Assembly: GCA_012976225.1 (NCBI GenBank)
Contig: JAAVVG010000035.1
Coordinates: 1-64,000 of the forward strand
DNA length: 64,000 bases
Direction: 5' to 3'
From: Golubevia sp. BC0850
Lineage: Eukaryota > Basidiomycota > Exobasidiomycetes > Golubeviales > Golubeviaceae
The notes below the pieces were generated by a model that did not search any database, was not told the DNA's origin, and saw only the letters and a list, made by a program, of their open reading frames with translations. Within the stretch, counting starts at the first letter, position 1, and each line of letters begins with the position of its first letter. Positions 35,644-47,489 of this stretch are shown here, one piece after another. The translations under genes were made by a program, and so were the position numbers.

Positions 35644-37428
35644 TTGGGCCAAGAGAACAAGGCCTTTAGGAGAGAGATTGTTCTGGCCATGGACCCACAG
35701 GTTCTTGATTCAGGTCCTAAATTGAGTCTTGATCTGGAGCGTGGGAGAGGATTGCAGTCAGATGGGCAGATGGCAAGAGGTGAAGAAGTTTTTCACGCTA
35801 GCTCTTTCATCTTTGACTTTTCAGCGAAAATGCTCCCTCTTCCTGCAATCAGCTGGTACTCTCCAAGAAATCAAGAAGCTGATTCAAAAGCAGTTCTTTC
35901 TTCAATATCGACCTGAAGTCGAAAGAGAGGTCTCTTCTTCGCTCTTTCCTTCCCATCAATCCTCAAGCAAAGAGAAGAGATGGACAAAGCACTGGAACAA
36001 CTATCTAAAGTTTCCCTTCTCTCTCATGATATAAGCTGTGAGACGTCTTACGTCTCACTTGGTCTGTCAGCCGTCGTTGCAAGTTTGCCCACTATCGCAA
36101 ATTTCCTAGAGTATTCAAGACTGGGTAGAATGCTCACTATCCTTTCTCTTTCAACTCGTACTCTGAAGAAGTTCTATTTAGAGCTTCCAAAAATGGACTT
36201 CAACCAGCTGTCTTCGATCCAAACCTCAAGGAACGTCGTCGTCATTCTTTCCAAATTATCCACCCTTCTGCCTTCATCAACTGAGTGAAGTCAAGATCAA
36301 AGCTACAACCCTATTCAAGCTGGTCCCGAAGTCTGAGACAAAGATTCTGACTATGGACTCAATGAAGTTTAAGGATACATTAGCAGGAACAGAGTGAGAT
36401 CACTTGATTAACGTTCAAGTTCCGCACGTCAATCTGAGTTAAGCAATGAAAAGATGTACTGGAGGTCAGCTCAGCTCTCTTCGTTGCCTCGAACTTGACA
36501 ACAGACAGATGGAACGAATCCTGGTGAGCATTCAAATGAGAGAAGAACTCAAGGAATTTTTGGAGGAGCTGCACGTTGGAGAGTCGATTAACACTTCTTA
36601 TCGAGATTTATTTGAATTGGTCGAAGTGTTCTCAACCCTCAACTCACCCATACTGCAAGCGAACTCTTCTGACTTTGAGCTCGAAGAAATGAAGGAAATC
36701 TTCCTTTGGAAACAAACAGATTCAAGTTGAAGAATTTGGACTTGAGCTTGGGATCGGGACTAGAAAAATGGAATGATTCGATGCTCAACTGCGCTGAAGA
36801 AGCAGTAGGAGCTTTAAAATGTAATTTGGATCTCAAAATATTTTGCTCTTCTTGAATCTGTGCTGACTTCAAGCTCCACTCTTAGAATCTTGGTGATTTA
36901 CGGCACCATCGAAGGAACATCGCAGCAACTTCAATCACCAGCTATTCTTCTATCAGCTCTCTCGAAATTCTCATTCCGGAAGCGCAGAGCTGGTCATCCT
37001 CTTCAAGTCCAGCTTTCTTTCGAGTGTCTGACTTCCGTGGAGTTGTGGCTCAACCAAGAAGAAGAAGAAGACAACAAAGTCAGAAACAAAAGAGTTTTCG
37101 ATATGATCAAATCTTGCAAGAGCTCTCTGAAAATCATCCAGATATGTGAGATAAAGGTTTGTATCCTTCTAGATTCGATGAAGGTCTAGAGAACCTCAAT
37201 GGAATACCATCGTTCGAATCTCGAACCTGGAAATCGAAGAAGGCACAAATTTCGGAAGCAAGTCACGAACCTTTGGAACTTCCTGGACTGAAGAGGTGTT
37301 CTATGAATTTTAACTTCAGGAATCCTTATTTGGAGAAGTTCCTTCCATTCGATTATCCAAAGTTTCAAGAGTTGACCCTCTCTGCGTCAATCTTTCTTGG
37401 CTCAAAAGCTCCCAAGCTTGAAAACTAA
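35644..37428 (+). pseudogene. Broken leucine-rich-repeat/F-box-like gene
   Basis: Successive plus-strand segments in different frames look coding and together resemble a leucine-rich-repeat protein: LTILSLSTRTLKKFYLELP, FCLHQLSEVKIKATTLFKL, LSSLRCLELDNRQMERIL, FKLKNLDLSLGSGLEKW, STLRILVIYGTIEGTSQ, FECLTSVELWLNQ and YPKFQELTLSASI. One switch, at about 36391-36470, fits a GTGAGA...GTCAG intron. The others (near 35.95, 36.25, 36.7, 36.85 and 37.15 kb) have no workable intron, so the gene appears frameshifted several times. Fungal F-box proteins carry this sort of degenerate repeat, but I see no clear F-box. It could be an active gene only if the assembly has indel errors here. Confidence 0.5.
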
Positions 37429-37926
37429 AGCTCGGTCTAACAAACGTTGGGGATAGTGTCACAGAGGCTAACCTGAAATCTTCAGTCTCGATCTTGTGAA
37501 CTCTTGAAAACAAGCAAACTTTCGGCCTTTTTGAGAGGTGAGTTTTCTTCCATTGTCGACAGCATTGGGTCGAACAGCAGAAGCAACCCCTCCATCGACC
37601 TTCGTTTTTTTTCGAGAGGTAAAGATCCTTCTTTCCGAATCAATCTTGCCAATCGATCCTTTCTCTGATACAGCTATAGCCTTCCAATGCCCTTTCCCAA
37701 CTTCCCATGTGCCCTCAAGCCTTTTGCTTTCCCTCTGACCCAACTTGTTTATCATCTCCTTCAGGTATGGATATTGAAGGTCTTGAAAGCTTCGGCTTTC
37801 AAAAGGACCTAATTATTCTTCTCCTTCAGATCGCTAGTCAGCTCCACGATGATTCCAACGCTCTTTTCTCGCCAGCGCTCTTTTGGGCCTATCTACCCTT
37901 CCTGGCAGCCAAACTTTTAAGTCAGA
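37429..37926. other. Gene-poor flank of the mobile element
   Basis: About 500 bp. A plus-strand frame running up to the element reads GMDIEGLESFGFQKDLIILL and ALFWAYLPFLAAKLLSQT, possibly a gene fragment cut by the insertion. A YTTCAG acceptor-like site precedes it. No complete gene is supported. Confidence 0.35.
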
Positions 37927-39403
37927 CACGGGCGGAGGGTCTCCAATGTTTTGGCCAAAATGCCACGAAAATGTTGTGTACATGTTTTGCTGACATTTAG
38001 GTGAAACATTCCCAAAAATGTCTGCTCAACATTAAACGAAACATCTCCCCTAAATATTTGGTGAACTTCTGTCAGAACATTCTTTCAAGCTTTGACTGAA
38101 TCTTCCCACTAATCGATGGGAGTCGATTGAGAGACGCAGAGACAACTGAGTGCCGGGCAGCTCGACCGTCAAGCGGCCGGCGAGCTTGAAACTTTTCCAG
38201 CACTTTTGAAACAATTGTAGAAAAGGAACTGTCGATTCCAAAAAGCTCAAGAAAGACAGCAAAGAAGTGGAACGTCCATGGAAGGTGATGGAAGGAAGGT
38301 CGAAGAAGGGCCAAGGATCTCCTTTATAAGGAGCTCTTCGCGACTTCTCTCTTCTTCTTCCCTAACCTTCACCCAACTTTACCATTTCCTTATTCCCCTC
38401 TCATTTCATCCTTTCTTTTTCAGAATCATTCCCTTGGAACACCATATGTGTAGGGTGGGCAAAATTCAACACTTTTCGATTGAGTGGCTGCCAACTTCAT
38501 GCACTGGCACTTCTCTCTTTCCCCTCGTCCCCACTCTGACTCTCTTACAACATCTCTTTATTCTCAAACAGACTGAATTTTCAATTTTTTTGGAGAGCGC
38601 ACCTTTTTAGTGTGTGCTGTTCCATCGTCTTGGGAGAGGTGAGTTATTAACATTGACTGCGCTTTCGTGGTCGTCTCTCACCTTTCTACTTCTCTCTTGT
38701 CTCTCATCTGCCATATCTCTCAACTTCAATCCCCTTTTATCCCAGACCAAGGCGTTCCTTTTCAAGTATAGCAGCAGTCAGTAAGTTCTACTCCATCTTC
38801 GCTCTGACTTCATCGTCACTTCTCCCGCTGTTTCTTCAAGCCATGCAGTGTCGCACTCTTGTTCTCTGACACAAGTCTGTCTATTCTATCCTTTACACCT
38901 GTCAGATCAAATGATTCTTTCGGTTACCCATCAATCGTCCAACTCATCTCACGTCTACGGTTAACGTCAATGGAAGGAAGCAAGGAGTGAGTTGATTCAG
39001 ATCTCGATTGTTATCCTCCTTCAAGAGCCTCTCTTTCCCTTGCACCAAAGAACAGTCTTCTTCGATTTTCCTTTCGCCTGTTCTCGTCTGCTTCTTGTTG
39101 CAGCTTCTTCTCTTCTCCTCTTCACTGTCCATCACTCCTAGCTGTACCATATCTATCATATCTTTTCAATCATTACTATACAGTATAGAATTTGCAGCTT
39201 CAAATGAAGCATGAAGGTCATCCCTAAAAAATTCTCTAAAAAGATTGGGAGAATATTGTCAAATGTTTCTCCTAAAGATCCTGATATGTACATCTTACCA
39301 AAATGTTTTCAAATGTTGTCCTATCCGGTTGACAAACATTTTGTGTCCCCAGGCCCATAAACGTTTTACCAACATTTGAAAACACTTGCAACCTCCGCCC
39401 GTG
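37927..39403. mobile_element. Non-autonomous DNA transposon with 12 bp inverted ends
   Basis: The interval is bounded by a perfect 12 bp inverted repeat: CACGGGCGGAGG at 37927-37938 and its reverse complement CCTCCGCCCGTG at 39392-39403. Inside each end, over about 150-200 bp, lie many copies of an AAATGTT/AACATTT motif in both orientations, the pattern of subterminal transposase-binding repeats. The 1,477 bp interior has no transposase-like open frame, so it would depend on an enzyme supplied elsewhere. Eight-base flanks (AAGTCAGA left, AATGCAAT right) agree only partly, so no target-site duplication is established and the superfamily (hAT or Mutator-like) is not assigned. Confidence 0.65.
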
Positions 39404-39722
39404 AATGCAATTCAAAATCCAGTTCAAGTCTCTTCTGGATTCCTCTTCTCGAGGGATTCTTCTGCAGGGAAAAAGAATCGGTTCCACTCTTTGGGAGCTT
39501 GAACGGGACCCGATTGCCGTTTGAAGATCAGCATCAGCTGAGATAGAATCTATTCTCTTGACCCTGCCACCCTCAATTCAAATCTCTCTTTGAGACAGTT
39601 TTCATCTCAGTTCTTTCCTCTAAAATGTTGTTCTAATCGAGCGCGCTCATCAACATCAACTGGGTTATCGGATTCTCCTATCTGTTCTGCTCCTCCCCCT
39701 CAAGGTACCACTCTACCCCATC
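39404..39722. other. Intergenic before the second membrane-protein gene
   Basis: About 320 bp between the mobile element and the next start codon. A plus-strand frame from 39590 runs into the gene in another frame and has no support as an exon. Confidence 0.45.
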
Positions 39723-41702
39723 ATGTCCTGCTCTCCAACTGCAGTAGAGACCCTTTACTCTACAAGAGTGACAGTCATTGAATCAGATCAAGTCTTCGAA
39801 ACAACTAGGAATGGCTTGATAGGATTAGGAATCCTAGGGAATCCAACTCCAGAGACGTTTACAAGACCAACATTTTTTGCATCCCAAGTTTTGATTCCAA
39901 CCTCAACCATTTTCAATTCTTGCGTTCCAACTCCAACTTCTTCAATTTCAGATTCTTCAATTTCACATTCAAGCAGCGTAACTTTAACTTTAGCAGACGA
40001 TGAGCATTCAACCACAAGAACTACCACTGCTCCTATCCTCTCTAGAACTGAATCTGCAGGATTGAATAGCACTCTAATGACTACCGAACTTCCTTCAACT
40101 TCAACTTTGGTAACTGCAATTTCAACAACCGATAGATCTACCGTTTATGTCACTTTAACTGCCACTTTCAGTAATGCAGTCACAATTGCTCTCGCAACAG
40201 CTTCTTTAACGAACGGAGATGTTCTTCTAGATCCTCAAGAATCAGGTTCAAACCTTTCAACTGGTGCAATCGCTGGAGGTGTTATTGGTGGTTTGTTAGC
40301 TGTTACTATTCTAGGAATTCTCTCATTCTGTGTTTATAGGAATCGAAAGAGGAAGAGGGTGGACAGAGCTACCAGTGACCTCAACAGGGTCTTGGCAGGT
40401 GGAATAGTTCAGGAGAAAGGCTCAAGCAGTGGTGGTGGATCTGGAAATGCAAGTAGAAATCAAAGTCATGGAAGATTCAGCTTTGCGGGAGATGAAGATG
40501 AGATGGAAGATGGAGGCATTCACTTGGCAATGGGAGGAACTGCAGAAGGTTCAATCGAAGATGATCCTTCAACTATGAATCACAATTCAAATCACTCCAA
40601 CACCAATTCAGTAGCAGGTTACGTTCACGGTTCATCAGCAGGTGCAACTACTACTCATTACTCTCACGCAGAAGGAGATGAGCTTGCAAGTACAACCGCT
40701 TTGAGTAGACATGCTTCAGATTCAAGAAGCCTTTTGACAAACCGACCTCCTATTCAACAGCAATCTTCTTCAACTTCTTTACTCTCTCCAACCATGAACG
40801 ATGCTGCTTTGATCCCTCCAACTTCCCCAATGTCAATCGCCTCTCTAGGCCAAGAACCTTTGGATCACGCAACTGTTCCCATGAACCAACCCCATTCACC
40901 TTCTTCTTACGGTCCTTCGGTTTACAGAACTACTTCGCCTCAACCTCTTCATAATAATGGGAACGGTACAGTTTATCCAGTCTCAGCCCCCAATACTTTA
41001 GGTCGGGCTGGCGGAAGCAGATCTACCTCTCGTTCTGGAGCTGAAGTTGGTGAAGAAAAAATGTGGTTAAGAGGTGAAGAAGGTGGAAATGTTACAAGGA
41101 GAATGAGTAATCGACCTGCAAGAGAAATGATGCCATCAAGCGCTCCGTCTCAAATTCAACAATTCTCTCCTGACTTGTCGAATGGTGCTGTCTATGTCCG
41201 ATACCCTCCTCTTTCAAGGTCTCCTCCTCCTCCAATGCATCCAAATCATTATTCACCTCAAAAAAGACACACCTCCTACAATTCTAGTCGACCAGCTTCT
41301 CCAGTCAATCACGGTGGGCAAAAACCAAGACAGAATTCTTACAATCTCTCAAATAGTAGACCTACTTCTCCAATTGGCAATTCACGAAGTTTACCTCCTT
41401 CCAGATACTCTCATTTAGATTATCCAAAACAACCGCCACCTTCAACACCAGTTTCACCTCAGGAAGATAAGATTTATCCTTCGACTTCAACTCAAACTTT
41501 AGAATCTACTTCTTCTTCAAGACCAATCTCTTTCAAAAGTCTGGATTCAAACACTTCTTCTTCCAAGAATTCTCCGAAGAATAGTAGACCTACTTCTGCT
41601 TCTGCTGAACAACCTCCAATGCCTACCCTCGAGACCTACCAGAAGACCCTAGCCAACAACATTCAGAAACAGTTATTTGGAAACAATGAACAAGAAGAAT
41701 AG
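39723..41702 (+). CDS. Single-pass membrane protein, Ser/Thr-rich, long Pro/Ser tail
   Basis: Uninterrupted 659-residue frame of no family I can name. Residues 1-175 are Ser/Thr-rich with few charges, a likely glycosylated outside region. One membrane helix, AIAGGVIGGLLAVTILGILSF, lies near residues 183-203, followed by YRNRKRKRVDRA as the cytoplasmic anchor. The tail is long, disordered, rich in Ser/Pro/Asn/His, with PPP and SRPTSP repeats that could be phosphorylated or bound by SH3 or WW proteins (inference). No cleavable signal peptide is seen, so a short 5' exon may be missing or the protein inserts N-out. The layout parallels the gene at 23321, but sequence similarity is limited to composition. 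Confidence 0.75.
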   Translation: MSCSPTAVETLYSTRVTVIESDQVFETTRNGLIGLGILGNPTPETFTRPTFFASQVLIPTSTIFNSCVPTPTSSISDSSISHSSSVTLTLADDEHSTTRTTTAPILSRTESAGLNSTLMTTELPSTSTLVTAISTTDRSTVYVTLTATFSNAVTIALATASLTNGDVLLDPQESGSNLSTGAIAGGVIGGLLAVTILGILSFCVYRNRKRKRVDRATSDLNRVLAGGIVQEKGSSSGGGSGNASRNQSHGRFSFAGDEDEMEDGGIHLAMGGTAEGSIEDDPSTMNHNSNHSNTNSVAGYVHGSSAGATTTHYSHAEGDELASTTALSRHASDSRSLLTNRPPIQQQSSSTSLLSPTMNDAALIPPTSPMSIASLGQEPLDHATVPMNQPHSPSSYGPSVYRTTSPQPLHNNGNGTVYPVSAPNTLGRAGGSRSTSRSGAEVGEEKMWLRGEEGGNVTRRMSNRPAREMMPSSAPSQIQQFSPDLSNGAVYVRYPPLSRSPPPPMHPNHYSPQKRHTSYNSSRPASPVNHGGQKPRQNSYNLSNSRPTSPIGNSRSLPPSRYSHLDYPKQPPPSTPVSPQEDKIYPSTSTQTLESTSSSRPISFKSLDSNTSSSKNSPKNSRPTSASAEQPPMPTLETYQKTLANNIQKQLFGNNEQEE

Positions 41703-42244
41703 ATTCCTGGTCTTCGTCAAAGTTCCTCTCAAGGTTGCTGCACTCTCTTTGCTTTTCTCTCTAGATGTCCCGTCCTGCTCTATTTACCATGCTTCCGTCT
41801 TTGTCTCCTCTCCTCTCGCTATCTGTCCTTCTTGCTCAAATGCTATAGGAAACGCGCCCGTGCCCTGTCCTCTCGATTTTATTCCGCCGTTTTGATCCAA
41901 CTCTTCCCATTTCATCTTCTTAACCTCTCTGTACTTTACAATTTATTCGTCGCGTCTTTTCCTTCCTTTTCAGAAAATCACGCATACTGTCCTCAACAAG
42001 TTCAAAGCAAGTAAAAATCACAAAACAAGTTTCCTTCCCTCTCTTTTTTTAGACTGTTCCCTTGTCTCTCTCTTTTCTGTCAACTAAATACGAAAGTGCT
42101 TTCTCTCAATACCCAATCCTCTCTTCTCGCCTCCTTGAAAGCGCAAATAACAGAAGCATGCATTGAAAACCGAAATGATTTAGTGATAGTACAAGTGAAA
42201 CGAAGAAACAGTGAAACACAGATTAGAGAGTACAAGGAAACTTA
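41703..42244. other. Intergenic between convergent genes
   Basis: About 540 bp of T/C-rich sequence between two stops; 3' untranslated regions expected. No gene seen. Confidence 0.5.
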
Positions 42245-45200
42245 TCATCTTCTGTGACCCCTTCCGCGACCCCTTCCTCTTCCCCTCGAACCACTACTTC
42301 CAGCTTTATCTGGACAGCTACTTGACCAATGACCTTCCTGTTGACAATTGAAGCAGGTCCCACTAGTTCCACCTGATCCAGATCCATAATTATTTGAGCT
42401 ACCTCCAGCTCTCTTGGGGGTTGGACAGTTGCTAGACCAGTGACCTTCCTGCCCACAGTTGAAGCAGGTTCCAGTAGCTCCTCCGCCTGATCCTGATCCA
42501 GATCCAGATCCTTGATTGTTGGAGGTCGAGCCATAAGCAGAACCGGCGCCAGAGACGTAGTTGTTCCTTGAAGCCGCAGAAGTTGAAGCTGCCGCTGACC
42601 GATTTCCGTAGACCAGATTTCCGGATTCGTCACTTCCGTCTTCCCACTCGAAGAACTTGCACCTGACTCTTTGACTCTCTTTTGGACAACAGTAGAACCT
42701 TCGACCTTGATTCTCTCCATCCTGAAAGACGAAAGGGGGAGAAAAGGAAGGTCAGAACCGATTCGAGAGAGTTGCGAAAGGTCCTTTTCAGTTTTTCTTA
42801 CCTTGGTTACAGTCTTGATAGAAGCTTCCAGGCCACAAGTACAACGAGGAGATTCCTCTTCCAAGTCATCGTCGTTCTGATGGTTGTTGTAGCTACGCTG
42901 GTTTCTGGAGGCACTACCCGAAGGAGCCTGTCGAAAGAGAGAGACAAATGGAGAGGCGAGTTATTACACGAAGCTCAACAATCTCCTTAGATCTAGGAAG
43001 TCACGAAATTCACGCTTCTTTTCGCAGGGATGACTCTGTTTCCTCCACCACCTCCTCCTCCTCCAGCCGATTCGTCTTGCCAAGCAAAGAATCTGCACTG
43101 GCCATCGCCTTGAGGCTTCCCACAGCACCAGAACTTCTTTCCTTTGTTCGGTCCATCTTTGGCAACAGTTCTTTCGACTGCCGTTTCGTTGCAGCCACAC
43201 TGAGGAGCTTCTCCAGGATCTCCGCCTCGATTGGCAGGAGCTCTTGAGTTTGAAGGTCCTCCTCCTCCTCCGCGAGACTGATTCTCGTCCGCCCACTCAA
43301 AGAACTTGCAGTTGGCAGCGTCTTCTCGAGGTTTCGAGCAGGCGTAGAAGACCTTTCCTAGATTTGGACCTTCTTTGGAGACAGTTCTTTCAACGGCTTG
43401 CTCTCCACAAGGACAGTCTGGAGGTCCGTCGATGTTCTGATTCGAGTTGTTCCTGGCAGGTCGAACTGCTGCTCTTCCGTTAGCTGCGGCTCTTGCTCCT
43501 CCGCCTCCTGGTCGAGGACCTCGGTCGTCGTCGTCATCTGGTGAATCGAGAAAATGAGGGACACCAGGTCAGACTCGAAACGATGCGAGTACCTCTTCTC
43601 GGCATGCTCACTCACCTGCCTCATAGCTATCCTGTCTTCTCGCAGGAGATCTCCTGGCAGCAGCAGCTCCACCTCTTCCACCTCTTGCTCCTCGGGGAGC
43701 AGCAGCGCCTCTACCTCCTCTCCCTCTACCTCTTGCTTGATTGCCCCTTCCACCTCCTCTGTTTCCCCCACCTCGGCCTCCAAAGTCATCGTCATCGTCA
43801 TCATCGTGTCCAGCTTGACCTTCGTCTTGTTCCTCGTCCGATCCTTGCATCATCTCTTCTCCTCCTGCTTCGCCTCGGAGGTATCGAGTGACACTTTCTA
43901 CTAGGATGTTGAGGTTATTCTTGGTTCTAGCGTAGACTTCTTGATACTCATTCAAGCTCTCGTGAAGCGTCTCCTGCTTCGTACGTTCTCCAGAACAGAT
44001 CAAGTTCATTCGGAACTCTGTCTGTTGGGCATGAAGAGGGAAAGATGGAAAGCAAAAAGAATTAGAAAAATTTCGCTTTTGAGTCGGAAGGGTTGTCTAT
44101 GATTTTGCACTTACCTCTCTTCTCAAAAGAGGTCTTGTCAGTGACTTTTCGGTCTCGATCTGATTGTAGCCCTCGACTAGACCGATTCCCAGAGTAGAGG
44201 GGACTAGATACTTGGTTCTGCCTTGCATCTGAGCCATGATGTATTCTCTATCGATGATCTTCTGAATGTGCTCAGCGATAGTAGCGTCGGTACCTGTTCG
44301 AGGGGGAGGCGAGGTGGGAGAAGGCGAACAGGTCAGTAACAACCCAACAGTTGTACAACTGAGGTTTTTCAACTCGGATGTCTTACCAATGCCATTCTTA
44401 TCCATCAGACCAACCAGATCAGCTTCCGTCAAAAGCTTCGGTCTGCTGGTTCTACCCTCCTTCAAATTGCAACTGCTAGGAATGAACTTCTCTCCTCGAG
44501 TGAAATGAGGCAAGAGATTTCCGTTCCATTTGTCGTAGGTAAAGACTTCGAGATAGTTTCTCTGGGCAATTGTAAGACCTGAAGAAAAAAAAGGGGGAAG
44601 AAAGCGGTATGAGACTGCAATTCCAGTTTCAAATGAATCCTCTCCTCGTTACTCACCAGTAGCAGTAAACATCTCTCCAGCAATGTCAAGCTCCACAGTA
44701 ACAGTGTTTCCAGTCGCATCTCTAGAACAGCTTCCGAGGAATCTTCTGGTGACGTATTCGTAGACTCTTTTGTCATCTCCATTGAGATCGTTGGCGTGAG
44801 CAGCAGGATGAATCGGAGGATGAGCAGCATCGTTCTTTCTACCGTTTCTAGGTCTCTCATAAGACTCTCCGTCGTTCATGAGATTCGTAGCGTAGGCTCC
44901 CCACGCGTCGTCGTTGGTTTGCTTAGCGATGAGAGAACGGAAGTCGAAGTCCTTGTCGTATTGATCGGTCTCGGTACGAGGATAGGAAAGTAGACCTTTG
45001 TTGTAAAGACCTTCAGCGATCTGAGTGAAGGATAGAAAGAGAGCTGGAAGACAGTTAGTCGCTCGCTTAGAATTGAGAACAAAGTCGTCGTTTTGTGAGC
45101 TCACATCCAAAACTCTTTTGGGAGTCAGTCTCAACAGTCTAGATCCGGATTTCTGAAGCTCCACAGTAGTAAGAGGATAAGGTTTCCTGTGAAAGAGAGA

Positions 45201-47206
45201 TGGCGAATATCAAACATTCAGAAAAAGAAGGAAGATAGTATCCAATCCCAATCTCTTTCATTCTTCTCCAATCCCAATCTCTTTGATTCTTCTCGCTTCC
45301 GACACTAGCACTCACCATTTCTTCGTCGGTCTGCTGTTGACGTTAGTAACCTCAGCCTCTGGCGATTCTACGCAGCCTTCGAACAAGACCAAAGCAGTGT
45401 TGAAATCGAATAGATGATTTCTTCTCCACTTGAAGTCGACTGAGATCTTTTGTCCATCTCCTCCACCTTCATCCTCTAAATCTATCGCAATGGCATTCCC
45501 AGCTCCTCCAGCGGCTGGAAGATTCCTTTGATGAGAGACAGCGATAAACCAGAACCGTTCAGCGACGAAGTTCCTGACTCTTTCGTATTGATCGACTACG
45601 AAACCGAGAGTTGGGAATTGGCAAGGTCCTGATCGTGCAGCGAAAGAAAGAAAAGAGCTCAATCTTCGGTTTATGGAACCCGAGTCCAAAATCATTGATT
45701 ATCGTGGACTTACCGTAACTGATCAACTTGTCTTCCAGCTCATTCACTCTTTTCAAACCAAGAGTTTGCATTCTTGTGAAAGCAGCTCCCAACCTGAGAT
45801 CCATTTCCATTCTACTCTCTACAGCACTGACAGATCTCCAGTCTAGCTCGACAGGATTTTGACAAGCTCTATGGATCTGGCTGGTTGAGCGAAAGAGAGT
45901 TGAAGAAAACAAGAAATGAAGGGAGAAGGTCAGGTAAAGTCAGCAGCCCTTCCTTCACCAAAAGAGTTGTTTTTCTTCCTGGCAGATGATTGAAACGAGA
46001 CAACCTAGTATCCGAAGTATGTATCGATCAAGGGAGAATAGTATAAACACTTCTCTCGACTCACTTGGCGATGATAGCACTGAATCTAGCTCTTTTGACC
46101 TCGATGTTCCTTCTACCTTTCCTACATTCCTTGACGATTTCAGCTCCGATATGTTCTCCTTCTCTATCGCAATCCGTCCAGATAATTAGTAGCTGGCAGT
46201 GTCTTGCTTCTGTAACCAGATTGGCAGAGATGTCTTTCCCGTCCTAGGAAACAGAGCCAAAAAATGAGGAGAAAGTCAGTCGACCAGTCCAGAGAGTTCG
46301 AATCACAGGGATGTATGCCATCTTTTGTGCTATCTATGCTGAAGATGCATTATGATTTGTACCTCTAAGTTGCTTCTAGAGCCGAAGGAGAAGGCTGGAA
46401 GAGGTTTGGTGACGCGGGTTAGGTAGAGCCTCGAACAGAACCTTTGCCACCTTGGCTTCTTGCCTCTTCGCACACAAGTGAAGACTTCCGATGCCTTGTT
46501 GCAGGTGTAAGGCTTCACTTCCTCCAGTTTGAAACGGCTTAGGATTTACAGAGCTACTCCCTTGAGTACTCGCAGCAGCTGTATCTCATTCTTGTCCTTT
46601 TCTGTCCCTCTTCCTCCCTCCAGTCCACTCAACTGAGCTCCAACTGCCACTCAATCAGCTTCAGTACTCACCTTCGTTAGTTTCTCGTGAATGGGTGCGT
46701 CAAAGAGAGCCACTGGATCACAATCTCCCCACTTCCTGAACCCTTCTCCGAAGTCATGCTCATTCAGATGACCTCTGACAGAGGTGACCGTCATTTCCAC
46801 ATCTCCCCAAGGAGCCAACAGTCTGTAAGGGAAAGAATAGTTTCTGCAGTATTTGTCGCGACCAGCTCTCTGAGAAGAATAAGATTGAGATGTGGCAAAG
46901 AGGAAAAGCAGAGGTTAGAGGAGACAGGAAAGAAGGGAAGGACGCTACCAAGGAAGAGACAAGACTCACGCTGGTGATTCCTTGACCATTAGATAATATT
47001 TGGCTGATTGATTTTGCAATAGAAGCTGTACATGTAATCAGATAGATAGAAAGGGGAAGGAAGATCTGGTCAGTCTTTGAAATCCACTTTCTGCTAGGCT
47101 TGAGCTCAGTCTAGCTCTCTCTCTCTCCCTCTCTCTTCTGACTGAGCTTCTAGAAGCAAATGATTGAGTACTGACGTTTCTCAGCCACGCATAGAACCCT
47201 GGTCAT
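42245..47206 (-). CDS. TOP3: DNA topoisomerase III with GRF and CCHC zinc-finger tail
   Basis: Type IA topoisomerase that works with RecQ helicase and Rmi1 to dissolve recombination intermediates. Fourteen exons: 47206-47176, 47025-46970, 46869-46672, 46242-style boundary at 46243-46065, 45880-45714, 45628-45316, 45186-45105, 45020-44657, 44578-44387, 44293-44115, 44021-43616, 43537-43014, 42927-42802 and 42721-42245, giving about 1,097 residues. Toprim domain: RVLCVAEKPSIAKSI and IIWTDCDREGEHIGAE. Conserved ISYGPCQFPTLGFV. Catalytic Tyr about 355 in GLLSYPRTETDQY. After the core come an acidic run, an RGG-rich segment, three GRF zinc fingers (CPCGEQAVERTV, CGCNETAVERTV, CTCGLEASIKTV) and two zinc knuckles (CFNCGQEGHWSSNC, CFNCQQEGHWSSSC). 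The donor of exon 12 is the weakest call. Head-to-head with CLN3. Confidence 0.94.
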
Positions 47207-47489
47207 TCCACTGAAAGCTGACTCGAAAGAAGTGTTGTTTGCTTCAGGTGTTGTTGTGTCAGATAGACGTGATTCCGGATTGGGTTTAGCAATGGAAGGC
47301 GAAGAGCATTCTTTGAAGTTGTAGCTCTTCTGAAAGAATCGACTGAAGTAGCAAGTATGGGCGAATAGGTTGGAAGAGTGGAATGTGTTAATGTCAAAGA
47401 GCAACTTGAATTTCTTATCGCAGAAACCCCATCTACCAAATCTTCTAACAAATCTGATCCATCAAGTCAAGGAAAAGGGAGTTTGATGT
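47207..47489. promoter_or_regulatory. Shared divergent promoter, TOP3 / CLN3
   Basis: 283 bp between the two start codons. The TOP3 frame stays open upstream for about 65 codons but without any ATG, so a longer TOP3 N-terminus is not favoured. No named site assigned. Confidence 0.5.

Noticed and set aside
42682-43891. Long open frames on the plus strand opposite the TOP3 zinc-finger exons
   Set aside because: They are Arg/Leu/Ser-rich shadows of Gly/Arg-rich coding sequence; the minus-strand frames carry clear GRF and CCHC motifs.
46256-46671. Extra exon in the 429 nt TOP3 intron 3
   Set aside because: Direct splicing of exon 3 to exon 4 gives the exact family spacing between DAPI and KDIS; no candidate exon in the intron keeps phase.
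47207-47404. In-frame upstream extension of TOP3 as a mitochondrial leader
   Set aside because: The extension has no ATG, and a stop closes the frame further upstream.
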